The notes: generated by a model from the sequence alone, not told the origin. DNA of 64,000 nt from Viola odorata (GCA_963691705.1 OY829537.1:66912352-66976351), one strand, 5' to 3'; counted from the first letter of the stretch, positions 10,064 to 23,299 are shown. Made by a program: numbers and translations.

Positions 10064-12694
10064 TTGATGACCAGGTCCTCTTGTAGAGAAGAAGATTTGC
10101 TACCATACAATCCGAATCTCACTAAGGCCGAAGCACAACTCCGGAAGTTAGCTCAGAAAAAGAAAAACCCTGAGGAAAGTGAATCAGAAGCCTCTAGTTC
10201 CGAAACAGATCGCAGTCTTGACAACGATCTTGGCCTAGATTCAGACCAAGACGAACTCTTTGGTCCAGACATGGCGGACAATCCACCAGAACCCACGATG
10301 AGGGAACTCAACAGAACAGCAGAGTAGGAAACCTTCTTCTGCATAGCTTTGCCAACAGTGGCAAATGATTGGTCCATCAAAACCAATATGGTGGCCAACC
10401 TTCCTAGGTTTTATGGCCATTCGAATGAGAACCCATTGAAGCACCTAAGGAACCTACATGTTCAATGTGATATGATGAAGCCAGTCACTGTGAATATGGA
10501 GAGAGCAAAGTTGAAAGCTTTTCCATGCTCTCTTGAGGGGGCTGCCCAAAATTGGTTCTACAGCCTACCTCATAACACGGTCAACACATGGGCCGAGATG
10601 TCCACGTTGTTCCTCAACAAATACTGGAATGCAACGAAAGCAGGAGCAGCCAGGAAGAATATGGCTGCCATCCAACAGAGGAACAATGAAAGGCTAAGCG
10701 AATATCACCAACGGTTTAGAGAATTGCAAGAAGTTTGCCCTACTCATGGAGTTGCGGATCAGACCATGATCCAGTATTTCTATGATGGAATGCTCTTACC
10801 TAGCAAAGAAAAAGTCGATGCAGCCGTAGGTGTAGCATTACAGGACTTGACTGTCACCAGAGCCAAGCTTCTACTTCAGACCATGGCAGGCAATAGCCAA
10901 AATAATAACATTTCTGACAGGACTCCTGTCCCTTCTAGTCTTTGTTCTATTGATGTTGAGCAAAAATTAGCTGAATTAACTAATATGGTGAAAACTATTT
11001 CTGTCAATATTTCAGGTACCATGACCACAGGAAACTCAAATCAGGAGCAAGTAGCATCAATTTGCGGAATCTGCCAGCAACAAGATCATCAGACCAATAA
11101 CTGTTACATGGTACAACATCCTGAAGATGTAGCACAAGTGAATGCGGTCTATGGACAAAACCAAGGGAGTATGCAGAATTTCCCACAAGAAAGCAACCAG
11201 TATTCATCGAGAGGCCATCCGAATTTTAGATGGAGAGACCCAGTCCCTCCAAACCAGGGTCAAAACCAGAATATGCCCCAGCAGCATCCTGGCCAGCCTC
11301 CCGTTAACTTTCAACATTTCATACCTCGTCCTTCAAACCTTAATCCAGGCCAACCTCCTGGCTAAGCCTCGGTACCTCAGCTGCCTCCAGCATCCCAAGC
11401 CTTGCAGATAACCGGTCCCTCTATGGAGGATACACTTAAGAGTTTGGTTGAGATGCGAAAGAATCTGATGCAATCTACGCAGTCCAGCTTAGCGGAGATG
11501 CAAAAACAAATCAATCAAATGGCCAATTAAGGGAAATTACCTTCTACAACCGTAGAAAATCCGAAACATAATGTTAGTGCCATGAGTCTTAGGAGTGGAG
11601 TCGTGCTACCGGAAAGAGAAGGAGCTAAAACAGATGAGGAAATTAGGAAAATCCAGTCGCAAGAGATGGATGAGGATGAGGAAGAAGAGGCTGAATCAGA
11701 GGCAGTCTTGGCCAAACCTCAGGCCAAGCCTGCATTTATCGCTGAACCAGAAAAGGCAGAACCTGTCCAGGCCAAGACACAGGCCAAGACAGTACGGAGG
11801 GAGGAAATCATCGAAATTCCCCCACCATTTCCACCTAGATCCTCGAAAGAGAAGAGGCAAGATGAAGTAAGAGACTTCATGGCTGTTTTTGGGAAAATAG
11901 CCGTTAATATACCTATGTTGGATTTAATTGCAAAAGTCCCCTCTTATGCTAAATTTCTTAAAGAATTGTGCACTAATAAAAAGAAAATTGCAGGTATAGA
12001 GAGAGTGAATTTATCTCACAATGTTTCTGCAGTGCAACAGCTCCCAGAGAAGTGCAAGGACTAAGGGACTTTCACCATTCCATGTCAAATCGGGAATAAG
12101 AAAATTAAAAAGGCCCTTTGTGACTTAGGGGCTGGCATAAATGTGATGTCCCTAAGTGAATTCGAGACCTTAAAGATCGGGACAATGAAGGAGACTGACT
12201 TGGTAATCCAGCTGGCTGATCGAACAATCATCCGACCTAAGGGTGTGGTGACTGATGTCTTAGTAATGGTAAACGATTTTATTTATCCAGTGGACTTTTA
12301 TATAGTTGAGATGAATGTTCAACTACCTTCTTGTATCACTGACATTTTATTAGGTAGACCTTTCCTAAGGACATCCAAGGCGAAGATCGATTGCTTTGAA
12401 GGAAGCATAATTCTAGAATTTTGTCGAAGAACAATTAAATTCAACATAATTGAAGCCCTAAAACATCCTAATGATTTTCATTGCGTTAATTTTCTTGATG
12501 TTCTAGATCCAATTACTGAAGAAATTGCTGATATATGTATTAACGACCCCCTTGAGTATGTTTTGAGCAGGGGAATTTCCACAAGAACTCTAAGAGAATT
12601 AGAGGACAGGACTGGAGATCAGAAGGAACTCCAAGAAATCCTAGACAATTTGGCCGATACGAAAAACAATTTGGCCGAACTCCAAGATCAGTAG
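10064..12694 (+). pseudogene. Athila-like gag-protease, four nonsense codons
   Basis: A single frame of 877 codons runs from ATG 10064 to the stop at 12692, with no frameshift. It is broken by in-frame stops at 10325 (TAG), 11363 (TAA), 11528 (TAA) and 12062 (TAA). The gag part (10349-11360) has the capsid-type pattern LPRFYG..NENPLKHL, LKAFPCSLEGAAQNWFYSLP, TWAEMSTLFLNKYW, QYFYDGML. Next come a Gln/Pro-rich tail and MSLRSGVVLPER. The protease part has ALCDLGAGIN, with an active site DLG instead of DTG or DSG, and ends with ILLGRPFL. This order is typical of Athila-lineage gypsy elements. The frame ends after the protease and no reverse transcriptase follows, so the element is truncated or was non-autonomous. 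Confidence 0.8.
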
Positions 12695-14562
12695 GTTCTT
12701 TATTTTGATTTTTTTTAGTGGTCCTCTTTATTTTTTCAATAGAAAATTTAATCAGTTCGAGTATGATCGAGTTTTGAAAGGAATAACTATTCAAACAACT
12801 TAGTTCATGTTCTTCAAAAATCAAAGATTACATACTTTTATTCTATTCCTTTTCTATTCACACACAATTAAAGCACCACGGAAATAATCTCCTTTTGGCA
12901 TGACCCACCCACCCCGCTCTACTCGATTATACCTACACAAAATCGATCTTATATTTGTTGAATCCGTAGGGTCAAATTTTGAATTTAAAAAAAATTGACC
13001 CGCGTTAGCAAATGTATAAAAAACTGATCTGACTCGCATAAGCTAATACAAGTGCAAAACATATGATTTTAACAAAAAAAATATCTAATAATAACCAAAG
13101 TTTCCACATCCGACACGGGACATTGACCCGGGTAGGGTAAGGGGTCATGAGTTAGGGGTTCAACCAGGGACGAATCGGTGGTGAATCGGTGTCGATCTAA
13201 ATATGACACTAAACTCAAATATGACATAAATAGGATCCTAAAATTATTAGATTTCATTTGATTTATAAAGAAAATACTTCATTATTCAAGAAAAAAATGA
13301 CCATAAGCTCAAATAGTAAACTTTGAACCTAAAAAAATTGGAGCAAGAGTTAACAAACAACTTAGTTTTTTTATTAAAAAAAACAATAATCAGGTAAGTT
13401 GGGTCTCATTTGGGTTTCTCAAAAGGGAGTTTTACCCGAAAACTCACCCAATTACCGAATAACTAGGTTGACTCGACTGGGTCGGGCTGAGTTTCAAAAC
13501 CTTAATATAAAAATTTATTAATGAAAATTATTTCAGACTTTTTTTTTCAATTTGGAAAAAAAATGACCATAAGCTCAAATAGTAAACTTTAAACCTAAGA
13601 AAAATAGAGCAAGAGGTAACAAATAACTTAGTTTTTAATTAAAAAAATACTAATTGGGTATGTCGGGCCTCAATTGGGTTTTTCAAAATGGGGTTTTACC
13701 CAAAAATTCATCAAATTACCAAATAACTGGGTTGACCCGACTGGGTCGGGCTAGGTTTCAAAACCTTAATAATAACATATAAATATAAAAATTTATTGAT
13801 GAGAAAGTTATTTCAAACTTTTATTTTTCAATTTCGAATGGGGTATAATTTTGTTTGTTTGTAGACATAGATAATAATTATCATATATATTAAAGTATAA
13901 TTATTATATTGCATATTTAAAAAAAACAATTAAAAATTTTCTTTTTCAAATACTAAAATTGTGATTATTGAAATAAAATGAATATTCACTCAATCTACTC
14001 AATCCGCTTAAATAATATGCGACCCTACAATATTTTTAGATTTTGGATATTGACCGGATATGTAAATTTTAAAACCGATTAGATGCCACCCGATCTTAAC
14101 CGACATACACCCCTACTCTAAACAACAAGCAGTAAAACATAATACCTTCAAATTTTTTATTTTTTTCACGTCCAAACCCCATCTCAAAGCTTCCTTACTC
14201 AAAATTAATTTTTCTCACACTACAATAATTCACTAAAAAATAAAATGCGCCAAGTATATGGTTTCTCTACACACAAACATTTAATCTAGTTTTTTTTTCT
14301 TAAAAAGAAAATAGTGAAGTACTTAAATGGTCCATGAGTTTCCTAGAATACAAAAAAAAAAATTGACTAGCACTTGGTTAGTGGTAATTAAAAAAGATGA
14401 GACAGAGAAATAGGTTTATACATTTTGAACGAAACAATGTACAATATATAAATAAAATATACAAATAAAATATGAAAATAATTGCAATAATTTGAAGTGT
14501 CTATTAGAAATGTGTTACTTTCAAAAGGGTTGAAACTTGAAAGTGAAGATTCTCGTACTGGA
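12695..14562. other. AT-rich intergenic repeat region
   Basis: No gene is visible. The segment has scattered words such as GACTGGGTCGGGCT and CACCCGATCTTAACCGACAT, of the kind found in sub-terminal regions of hAT-type miniature elements. I could not pair two terminal inverted repeats or find an 8-bp duplication, so no element is called. The tandem duplication at 13291-13838 lies here. Confidence 0.6.
13291..13838. repeat. Two-copy tandem duplication, about 270 bp
   Basis: Copy 1 (13291-13555) and copy 2 (13556-13838) share the same order of blocks. Each starts AATGACCATAAGCTCAAATA, passes AACTTAGTTTTT and GGGTTTTACCC, then CGACTGGGTCGGGCT, and ends near TTTCAATTT. They have diverged by many substitutions and small gaps, so the duplication is old. 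Confidence 0.85.
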
Positions 14563-15552
14563 AAAAATGGGCCCTTGCCATAGGTAGACAAAAAAATATC
14601 AAAAAGGTAGCAGATTGTTAAGGTCTAGGCCTTGGTGTTCAAGTCTAGCCTTAACATAGGCCTTGAGACGCGCCAAAGGCCCATGGATTTGACGGATTGT
14701 CCCTTATCGGTAATGTGAAGGGAAGTCATTTGGGGTATGATAGCTCTCCACCTTTCCCTAGGCAAGATACAAGAGTATGATTGCTTAAGTGAGCGTCTCC
14801 TACGCAAATGCGGCATAGGTGTGCGAGCGAGTATTCCGTGTTATGGAATGGGCGCTGCCATGATGACTTTGCTATGATGGCCACTTCTAGCTAAGTCCGA
14901 GTTGAGAGCTAGTAGTGCACAATTAAGAAAGGGCTGAGGTTGGATTCGGGTTGCAAGCGTTGCTACAGAAGTTCTATCTAAAGGTTCGAAATCGGATGAA
15001 GGCCTTGCTTTAGGAGAAGGGCAAGCATAGGCTAAGATGAGATGGTTCGGCCTATGACATGGTCTAGCGTTGCTGAGAGGTGCGAGCAAGCATGGCCGAG
15101 AGGCACAAGAGGGCATGCCCTCGAGATGTGGAATATGGTTGAGAGTTACATGCGAGCTTGGGAGAGAGACCAAACGAGTGTCTCGAAGGATTGCGGAAGT
15201 CTTGGTTGTCCTGCGTGTAAGTGATGGCCGAGGACAAGAGGAGCCTTACTATGAGATGTGCACGAGCGAACTTGGTGATGGTTGTGAGTATCGAGGCCTT
15301 GCCTTGGTCGGGAGTGTGCGCGAGAGTAGAGAATGGCTTGGGTGTTACTCTTGGGTTCGACTAAGCCTTGGGTGATGGATGCGAGTCGATGCTAGGTCTT
15401 GTCATGAGACGAAGTTCTAAGAGGGTTCTTGGGGATTATTGTCAAGAACCGGGAAAAGGCTGGCCTAGATGTGGGATCTAGGCCCCGCATGGGCCTTGAA
15501 AAACTTGGCCCTTTCCTAAGGCTGACAAAAAAAGATCAAAAGGGTAGAAGAT
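14563..15552. repeat. GC-richer block bracketed by imperfect direct repeats
   Basis: About 45 bp at 14563-14608 (GGGCCCTTGCCATAGG, GACAAAAAAATATCAAAA, GGTAGCAGAT) recurs imperfectly at 15508-15552 (GGCCCTTTCCTAAGG, GACAAAAAAAGATCAAAA, GGTAGAAGAT). The 900 bp between is GC-richer than its surroundings, with many GAG/GCGAG words. It has no long open frame with a recognisable product and no convincing LTR or terminal inverted repeat. It could be a local duplication, a solo insertion or a captured fragment. Confidence 0.5.
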
Positions 15553-15639
15553 GATCAATGAAAGATTTACCAGATTCTGGTATCTATTGCATGTGAAACC
15601 AAATTGGACCCAAAACAACACAAATTGGTAGAAAATGAC

Positions 15640-17003
15640 TATCGCTACGCGAATTTGGATTTTTAGTTATAACTTTACGCATTTTATTTGTCTATCACAT
15701 TATTAGCCCGTCTAAGTCAAATTTCTATCGATTTTTTATCATCGGCTATTTTTTTAATATTCCGTGTCATTTCGTGTCTTTTTTAGTTTTTCATTTTTTT
15801 TACTGTCTTTTCGCGCGAACTTCTATCGGTCTCGAGTAAGTTTCCTTAGACCGTAGATCGAACGCGTTATTTCTTTAATTGGCAATTACCTACCATTTTT
15901 CTCTTTCGCGTCAGCTAGTTTGGTTTCGTTCAATTTTTGTCGTTATATCATTTATTTTTCGTCCAAACGTTCGACATTTTTGAACAATAAAATTCGGACG
16001 TCAAACCAAACTTTTTCTTTATTTACTTTCTACTAGTTATTTTGTTTCATTTTTCTCCACCTTTTAGTGCTCTCGGTTTGGGCATTTTTTCACATCAAGC
16101 GAGTTCACTCGTGCCATAGCCTGAACCGAAAATATCCTATTCATGCCAAATTAATGCATTAATGTCTAATTAATGCATCTTCATCCAAAATCGCATCACC
16201 TTTCCCCTAGCTAGCCTCCCCGACGACCGATTGATCATCACAAATATCCCATCGATCATCGTTGCCCACACAAACTCTAGTTTGGTCCTCACTCAGACCA
16301 AATCATCATCACCAAGCCTCGTCATCTTCTTCCCAAACTGGCGACCAATCCTTAGCCACACACACCCTCACCTACTCCAATCTTCACCTATAAATACCCA
16401 GCTCCAAGCAAGGCATCAAGGGCACCAAAATTCACTCTTACTCTCCCTTTTCTCACTCTCTCTCTAGTCACTGCCAAGCAAAGTGAGTTTTCCTCCTTGT
16501 CTTTTTAATTTCGTTTATGCTTTAAACTTGCTTCAATTGCTTTGTCTTCAAGTTAATTTCATTGTTCTTGCTTCAAATTAATTTTCTACTTACTTAATTA
16601 ATTAATTGCTCATTTGTTAGTTTAATTGCTATTTTCATTTTTTGTCAAATTGCCCACTGTTTTCGTTGAAATAAATTGTTGTTTTGTGTTGATTGAATTG
16701 TTGTCTTGTTACTGGTTTTATTGGGTCCATTTTGGTTGTGTTTGGTGACCGGTTTTTACCTTGAGGCGGGAAAGAAAATGTGATAGGCTTAATTTCATCC
16801 CAAGCCCATCTTATTTAATGAAATTCTGGGCTTGATTTCATCTCGACCCCAGCTGCTATTTTGACAAGAATTAAGGGGTCGGCCCATTAAGTTTTAATAA
16901 ACTTTCGTGTTTAATTTTCGTATGCAATTGTTCACATGATCATATGCGATAGATTGCTTATTTTACTTTCGTGTTTTAATTTTCGTATAATTGTTTATAT
17001 GCT
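15640..17003 (+). mobile_element. 5' LTR of A, first piece
   Basis: It aligns with 56777 onward of the 3' LTR. The start is TATCGCTACG where the 3' copy has TGTTGCTACC, so the terminal TG is mutated. It carries the element promoter: TATAAATA at 16389-16396, matched at 57525-57532. A splice-donor-like AAAGTGAGT has its GT at 16483, about 90 bp downstream. The piece ends at the insertion of solo LTR B, whose target ATGCT is 16999-17003. The small frame at 16231-16467 is matched in the 3' LTR at 57367, but it reads through promoter sequence and is not called a gene. Confidence 0.85.
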
Positions 17004-18485
17004 TGTCACACCCCCTTTTTGGATTTTATCCTAATGCGACGCGCGTTTGGGACGAGATGTGAGACGAAATTGGACTCATCTCACATGATGCAATGAAGTC
17101 GCCACCCTAATTTTGTTTCTAGGTTTAGGGAACCTATTTGTCATGGCATAAAATAATAAAAACTACGGCAAAGTGGGTCTGAACCCGAGAACAGCGGTTC
17201 GGGGTCGTATTATGGACTCGGGAAGGTGTTAGGTACCCGAGTCACATCCTAAAAAGGTTACCGGATAAAAGAGGTGTTTAAAATTGTGTTTGAAAAATAA
17301 AAAAGTCCTAAATTATGTGATCATGCCCAACGGATTAATAAGATTCTAACAAATTTAAATATTCATGTAATATTTATTTGTGTAAGAAGCATAAAAATAA
17401 AAGGGCGAGAAACGTTTACTTGTGAAGAGCATTGGTTGATTTATCCTACAAAGTCGAGATTATTAGTTCAGAAAATGATACGAAAAATAGATAAATACTT
17501 AATGACTTATTACGAGTGGAATAATTAATTTTAGTGATTAAATGCGAGCAAAATAATTATTTAGGCATTCGAGAGCATGAAAAAATAATTAGTTAAATAG
17601 TACGAGCATTCAAATAATCGGCATCAAAATTATTGTTCGCGAATGAAATAATTATTTTTTTGATGATTAAACACAGGTAGAATAATTAAACATGCAAGCA
17701 TATGAAAATAAATGAACAATACAAGTAGACGGAAATTAAATAAACAGTACAAGCATACGAAAATTAAATAAACAGTACCAGCATACGAAAATATCAGTAC
17801 GAAAATTAAATGGGTTGAAAAATTGGACTAGGCCCACTGGGCCTAGAAATTGGGCTCATTGGCAGCCCAACCCTTTCTTCTTTGCATTTGGGCTTGGCCC
17901 CGTGACTAACCAAAATTAAAAATGACACAACCCACTTCTTTCTTTTTTTCTTTCCCGTTTGGGCTTGGCAAAGCCAAGCCCATAATTAATTAAAATGAGG
18001 CCAAGCCTCTTATTCCCTCTCCCTGTACTATTCTTCTTCTTCCTTTGGAAATGGGAGCAACGACGCAAGGAACAGCACGGCCATGGAGTAGCACAGCAGC
18101 GGCGAGGCGAAGCGAGGTGAGGCATGGCGGCTCAGCAACGTCCCGGCGACGCACGGCGGTGAGGCATGGCTGCACAGCAGCTCGGCTGGCGAGGCAGCGG
18201 TCAGGCGAAGCTGCAGCAGTATGGCGGTGATGGCGAGCAGCTCGGCGTTGACAAGGCAGTAGCCCAGCAGCGGCTCGGCAGTGGCGATGCAGTTCAGCGG
18301 CGACAGCAACACGACGAATAGTAGCGGCATCATTGGCAGTAGTATCAAGGAAATGTGCAGAAAATAGAAGGAAATGTTAAAGCATGCATTTCGCTAATTA
18401 AATGAGAAGAATGAAAAAGGAAAGACTTGCCTTGGTTTGCTGCTTCTGCCGAGAGAGAGGAAGAGAAAGTATGTTGTGCTTTTGG

Positions 18486-18982
18486 TGTTAGATTCGAATA
18501 GAATCTAGGTTGTTCCCTAACCTTATGAACAATCCCAAGAACCAAAACAAATCGATTATAAAATGATTAATATACATAAACAGCGGAAGCGTACCTGAAT
18601 TAGCCGATGCCATGGAATTGGAAAGGGACTTTTGGTCTTCTGGAGGATGAAATTCTCTCAGGCAAATGGAAACCAAAGCTCTTGCACAGAACCCTTATTT
18701 CTGTTTTCTATATTCTTTATTTTTCTGTATCGTTCTGTTTCCTTGATGAAGAGCCTTTAAATACAATAGAGAAATTCCTCCAGGGACCAATTCCCAAATA
18801 ACCAAAATATTAATTACTAATCGGTCCATTAACAATTAGTAATTAATCCGGGAATCTGCACAAACATTAATTTTGCCCCTCGCACTTCCTGATTAGATAA
18901 TTCAGACCATAAACTTTATTAGATCACTCGATTGGTCTAAATTCAATTAACGGTAACGGATACTAATGTACACGTTATTGTC
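18486..18982 (-). repeat. 3' LTR of the copia element
   Basis: It starts on the plus strand with TGTTAGATTCGAATAGAATC and is almost identical to 24718-25213. The inner end differs from the 5' LTR, ending TGTCCGAATTG instead of TGTCCAAAATCCAACA, so the terminal 12-13 bp are lost or replaced. A 64-codon plus-strand frame occurs in both LTRs and is a by-product of the repeat. Confidence 0.9.
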
Positions 18983-19362
18983 CGAATTGTACAATCCTTA
19001 TAGTACCGACCGTTAATTTCCTGAATGCTAGCATAACTCTTGTCTAATCCAATCCGGTCCGTCGGTTTCATTAATGTCAGAACCAAAAGAGCAGTCGTCG
19101 CATCTCATGGCAACTAAACTCATGATGATTACAGACTTAACTAACCAACGACATGGATCCAGTGCACATGTGCAGCATGGAAATACATGTAAAATGATCT
19201 GTTCATGTCTATTTCCAACTGATCCACTTTAAACTTTATGAGATCAAAAGAATATCAGAGCGCATATTGAAACAGAAATCAATATCCATAAACTATGAAA
19301 ATAAATACATAGTCAATACATCCTGTGAGCCATAATGGTACAAAACATAACTCCCACTAATC

Positions 19363-22300
19363 TCAGGCATCTAACCTAATGACACCCATGCTCGATACAT
19401 GGCCATGAAATGCAACAGGTGTCAATGCCTTAGTGAGCGGATCCGCAACTATAGCATTTGTACCCAATAACTCAATGCTCACAAGACCTCTCTGAATTCT
19501 TTCTTTAATAGCAAGGAACTTGATGTTAATGTGCTTCGACCTTGACGTACTCCGATTACTGTTGGAGTACAGCACAGCAACCCGGTTGTCACAAAAGATC
19601 CTCAATGGTCTCTCAATACCAGTGACAACTCGCAGTTCCTTAACCATGTTCCGCAGCCATATAGCATGACTGGATGACTCGTAGCAAGCTACGAACTCAG
19701 CCTCCATAGTGGAAGATGCGACGAGTGACTGTTTGGCGCTCTTCCAAGAAATAGCCCTACCAGCCAGCAGAAAGACGAAACCTGATGTCGATCTTCGACT
19801 GTCCTGGCATCCAGCGAAATCAGAATCAGAATACGCAATGATCTCAAGCTGATCTGATCTCCTGTACGTGAGCATATGGTCTTTCGTTCTCTGCAGGTAC
19901 CGAAAGACCCTTTTGGCTGCGACCCAATGATCCCTCCCGGGATTGCTCTGATATCTGCCCAACATACCAACTATATACGCAAGATCTGGACGGGTACAAA
20001 CTTAAGCATACATGATGCTTCCCACAGCCGAAGCATATGGAATACCCTCCATGAGCTTGCGGTCCAAATCGGTCTTAGGACACTGGTCTAGGCTAAATTT
20101 CTCACCTTTGGAGATAGGGGTATCATGTGGCCTACAATTCTGCATGCTGAACCTTTTAAGAACTTTATCGATGTAACTCTTTTGTGACAACCTGAGGATA
20201 CCCTCTGAACGATCCCGATGGATCTGTATCCCAAGCACAAAAGAAGCTTCACCAAGGTCCTTCATCTCAAACTGAGTTGAAAGGAATGCCTTAGTATCCT
20301 GAAGAAGCTTTACATCATTTGTAGCAAGTAGAATATCATCCACATAAAGTAGTAAAAATATAAACCTACTCCCACTGAATTTATGGTACAGATAGTCCTC
20401 TACTGTATTTACCTCAAAACCGTATGAAGTAATAATTCGATGGAACTTCAGGTACCATTGACGAGATGCCTGCTTGAGCCCATAGATAGACTTTTTCAAT
20501 CTACAAACCAACTGACTATCCTCGTGAGAGGTCAAGCCATCTGGTCGCTTCATGTAGATTTCTTCCTCAAGATCCCCATTGAGGAAAGCAGTCTTTACAT
20601 CCATCTGATGTAGCTCAAGATCAAAATATGCCACAAGAGACATGATAGTCCTAAAAGAGTCCTTCGAAGAAACTGGAGAGAAGGTCTCTTTATAGTCTAT
20701 TCCTTCCTTCTGGGTGAATCCTTTCGCAACAAGACGTGCCTTGTACCTCTCAATATTGCCTTGTGAATCCCGTTTGGTTTTAAAAACCCATTTACATCGA
20801 TCGGTTTCACATTTTTAGGCAATGGTACAAGTTCCCACACGTCATTATCCTTCATGGATTGAAATTCATCCCCCATGGCCCGTATCCACTTTTGAGCATC
20901 AGAACAGCTAGTAGCCTCAATGAAAGTGATTTGGTCACCCTCTAATGAGTCAATAGCATCCTCATGTTCTTGCAGAAGTACGACATAATCATCCGGAATC
21001 GCACTTCTTCTCACTCTAGTGGACGTCCTAAGAGGCATATTTTGTTGGTTCTCAACCACATGAGGTTGATGAGTTTGATCTGGCAGAGGTTCCTATAGGA
21101 CTTCCTGATGATCCACAGGTAAATCTTGTGGGTCCTGATGGTCTTCAGGTATAACCTGATGACCTGGTCCTGCAGGAGGATCAGCGATGTTGTTTCTTGC
21201 TTGCTGAGGAACAAGAATTGGAACATGAACAATAAGCTCATCTTGTCCCTCAGGTACTGCCTGATGAGGTGTAGCTGAATCCTCATCAAAAACGACATCA
21301 GTTCTTCTATCTTCCCCCTCAAACTCAACATCCTCAAAGAACCGAGCATTTCCCGTCTCAAAATATTCTGGTAGTAGGGTTGTAAAACTAATACCCCCTT
21401 GACCTCTCCGGATATCCAACAAAATAACAACTAACAGTCGTTGAGTCCAGTTTTCTTTCATCAGGCCTATAAGGCCTTGCCTCAGCTGGACATCCCCAAA
21501 CCTTTAAATGATTTAGGACAAGCTTTCTGCCAGTCCATAACTCATATGGGGTTCTGTTAGTCACTTTAGTTGGTATCCTATTGAGAATGTAGACTGCAGT
21601 CTTTAAGGCATCTCCCCAGAGTGATACAGGTAAGGTAGTGTTGGCAATCATACTCCTCACCATATCCTTAAGGGTACGGTTCCTCCTTTTAGCTACACCA
21701 TTCATGGTCGGAGACCCCGACATGGTGTACTGTGGAACTACCCCACACTCATCGAGAAACTGAGCAAATGGCCCAGGACGTTGTTCACCTGATCCATCAT
21801 ATCGACTGTAGTATTCACCACCACGATCTGATCTGACAGCTTTAATAGTCTTTCCGAGTTGATTTTCAACTTCGTCCTTAAAAGACTTGAAAGCGTCTAA
21901 TGCCTCAGACTTTTCCTTTAAAAGGTATAGATATCCATATTGAGAGAAATCATCTATAAAACTGATAAAATATCGTTGACCATTCCTAGATGTCGTAGGG
22001 AATGGACCACAAATGTCTGTATGTATCAGTTTTAGAGTTTCTGTACATCTCTCGACCTCAAATCTCCTCTTGTCTGTAGTTTTGCCCTTTATGCACTCAA
22101 CACAAACCTGTTGGTCTGTATGATCCAGTGCTTCGAGGATTCCATCTGACACAAGTCGGTCTATTCTCCTTGCAGAGATATGACCTAACCGTCTGTGCCA
22201 TAACCTGAATGAATCCTCAGTTGGCAATTTATGCTTAATCCCTCTAGACTCGCTAACATAACATTCATTATTGCTGTCAACCGTATGCAATAAATACAAG

Positions 22301-23299
22301 TTATCAGAATCAATCAATGTACCGGTCCCAACCAAAGTGGAGTTAAAATGAATGAGACTTTTATGATTTCCGAATCTGATATCATAACCTTCTCTGTCCA
22401 ACAAGGAAACAGAAATCAGATTCCGTCGAAAAGACGGTACATACAAAGTCTCTGTTAACTCTAATATGTAACCAGTACATAAGATTATCCCAAAAGTAGC
22501 GATGCCCTCAACTGGTACCGGATCACCTGCGCCCATATAGAGAAACCTCTCACTTTCCATGGGCCTCCGGTTCGCTCTGCAGCCCTTCAAAGAAACACTT
22601 ATGTGTTTAGTGGTTCCCGTATCTAACCACCAAGTGTTCTTAGCCACAGATACCAGAAGGGATTCTGTATTGACAAGAGACAAGGACATACCTTTCTTTA
22701 TACACCAAGCTTTATGCTTAGCGCAGTCCTTCTTTAAGTGGCCTGCCTTATTACAGAAAAAATATTTTATTCCCTTATGCTCAGTACTTGAGCCTTTATG
22801 TTTTTTCTGAAAATCAGGCCCTGCAGTCTCTTTGCCTTTCCTCTTCTTGAAACCAGATGAAGAGGCAGTTGCCAGTTGAGCACTGTGCAATGTAACATGC
22901 TCCCGTATGTCGCTATCACCCCTGAACTTTATGGTCGAGAATTTACGAATGGTATCGCTAATCTCAGCCTTCTCTGTATGGGTATAGCGGCTAGCTAAGA
23001 TCTCTAAGATCTTACTGACACTTTGTTCCTTTTCCAGTGAACTCTGCATGGACATAGGGACAGCACTAAGTATGACCAAACGGCAAGCTCTGTTTGATTG
23101 TTTTCCAGTCCTCAAAAGCCTGGAGTCCCTTATCAGAACTTTGAGGGTTTGGTACCTTAGGACAATCCTTATAGAGCGCCTGATCCTTATTCATACAACA
23201 CAGTGCTGTCTCTACCTTCCTCTTCCATAACTTGAAGTTATTGGAAGATAACATTGGCACATTATTCAAGTTGGCAGATACCGAGCTTGTTGAGTTCAT
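19363..23299 (-). pseudogene. Ty1/copia gag-pol, frameshifted
   Basis: The domains follow the copia order: gag, protease, integrase, reverse transcriptase, RNase H. Gag starts at ATG 23299 (NNVPMLSSNNFKLWKRKVE). Its zinc knuckle reads [14 protein letters not shown], with the first Cys replaced by Tyr. The protease has [12 protein letters not shown]. Integrase has [25 protein letters not shown] and RSDRGGEY. The usual NGVAERRNRTL reads [11 protein letters not shown], so the catalytic Glu is Lys. Reverse transcriptase has QMDVKTAFLNGDL and LLLYVDDIL. RNase H has YSDSDFAGC and STMEAEFVA. Frames change near 23100, 21400 and 20690. A stop at about 20000 interrupts MYA.VCTRPD. It cannot make an active polyprotein. 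Confidence 0.93.

Noticed and set aside
12840..14120. A third hAT-type miniature element
   Set aside because: Words such as GGGTCGGGCT are suggestive, but I could not find matching inverted ends or an 8-bp duplication.
16231..16467. Small frame conserved in both LTRs of A (also 57367-57642)
   Set aside because: It lies across the promoter and the start of the transcript. Its conservation follows from the LTRs being copies of each other.
18607..18801. 64-codon frame repeated exactly at 24839-25033
   Set aside because: It is inside the two copia LTRs, so identity is due to the LTR pair and not to a gene family.
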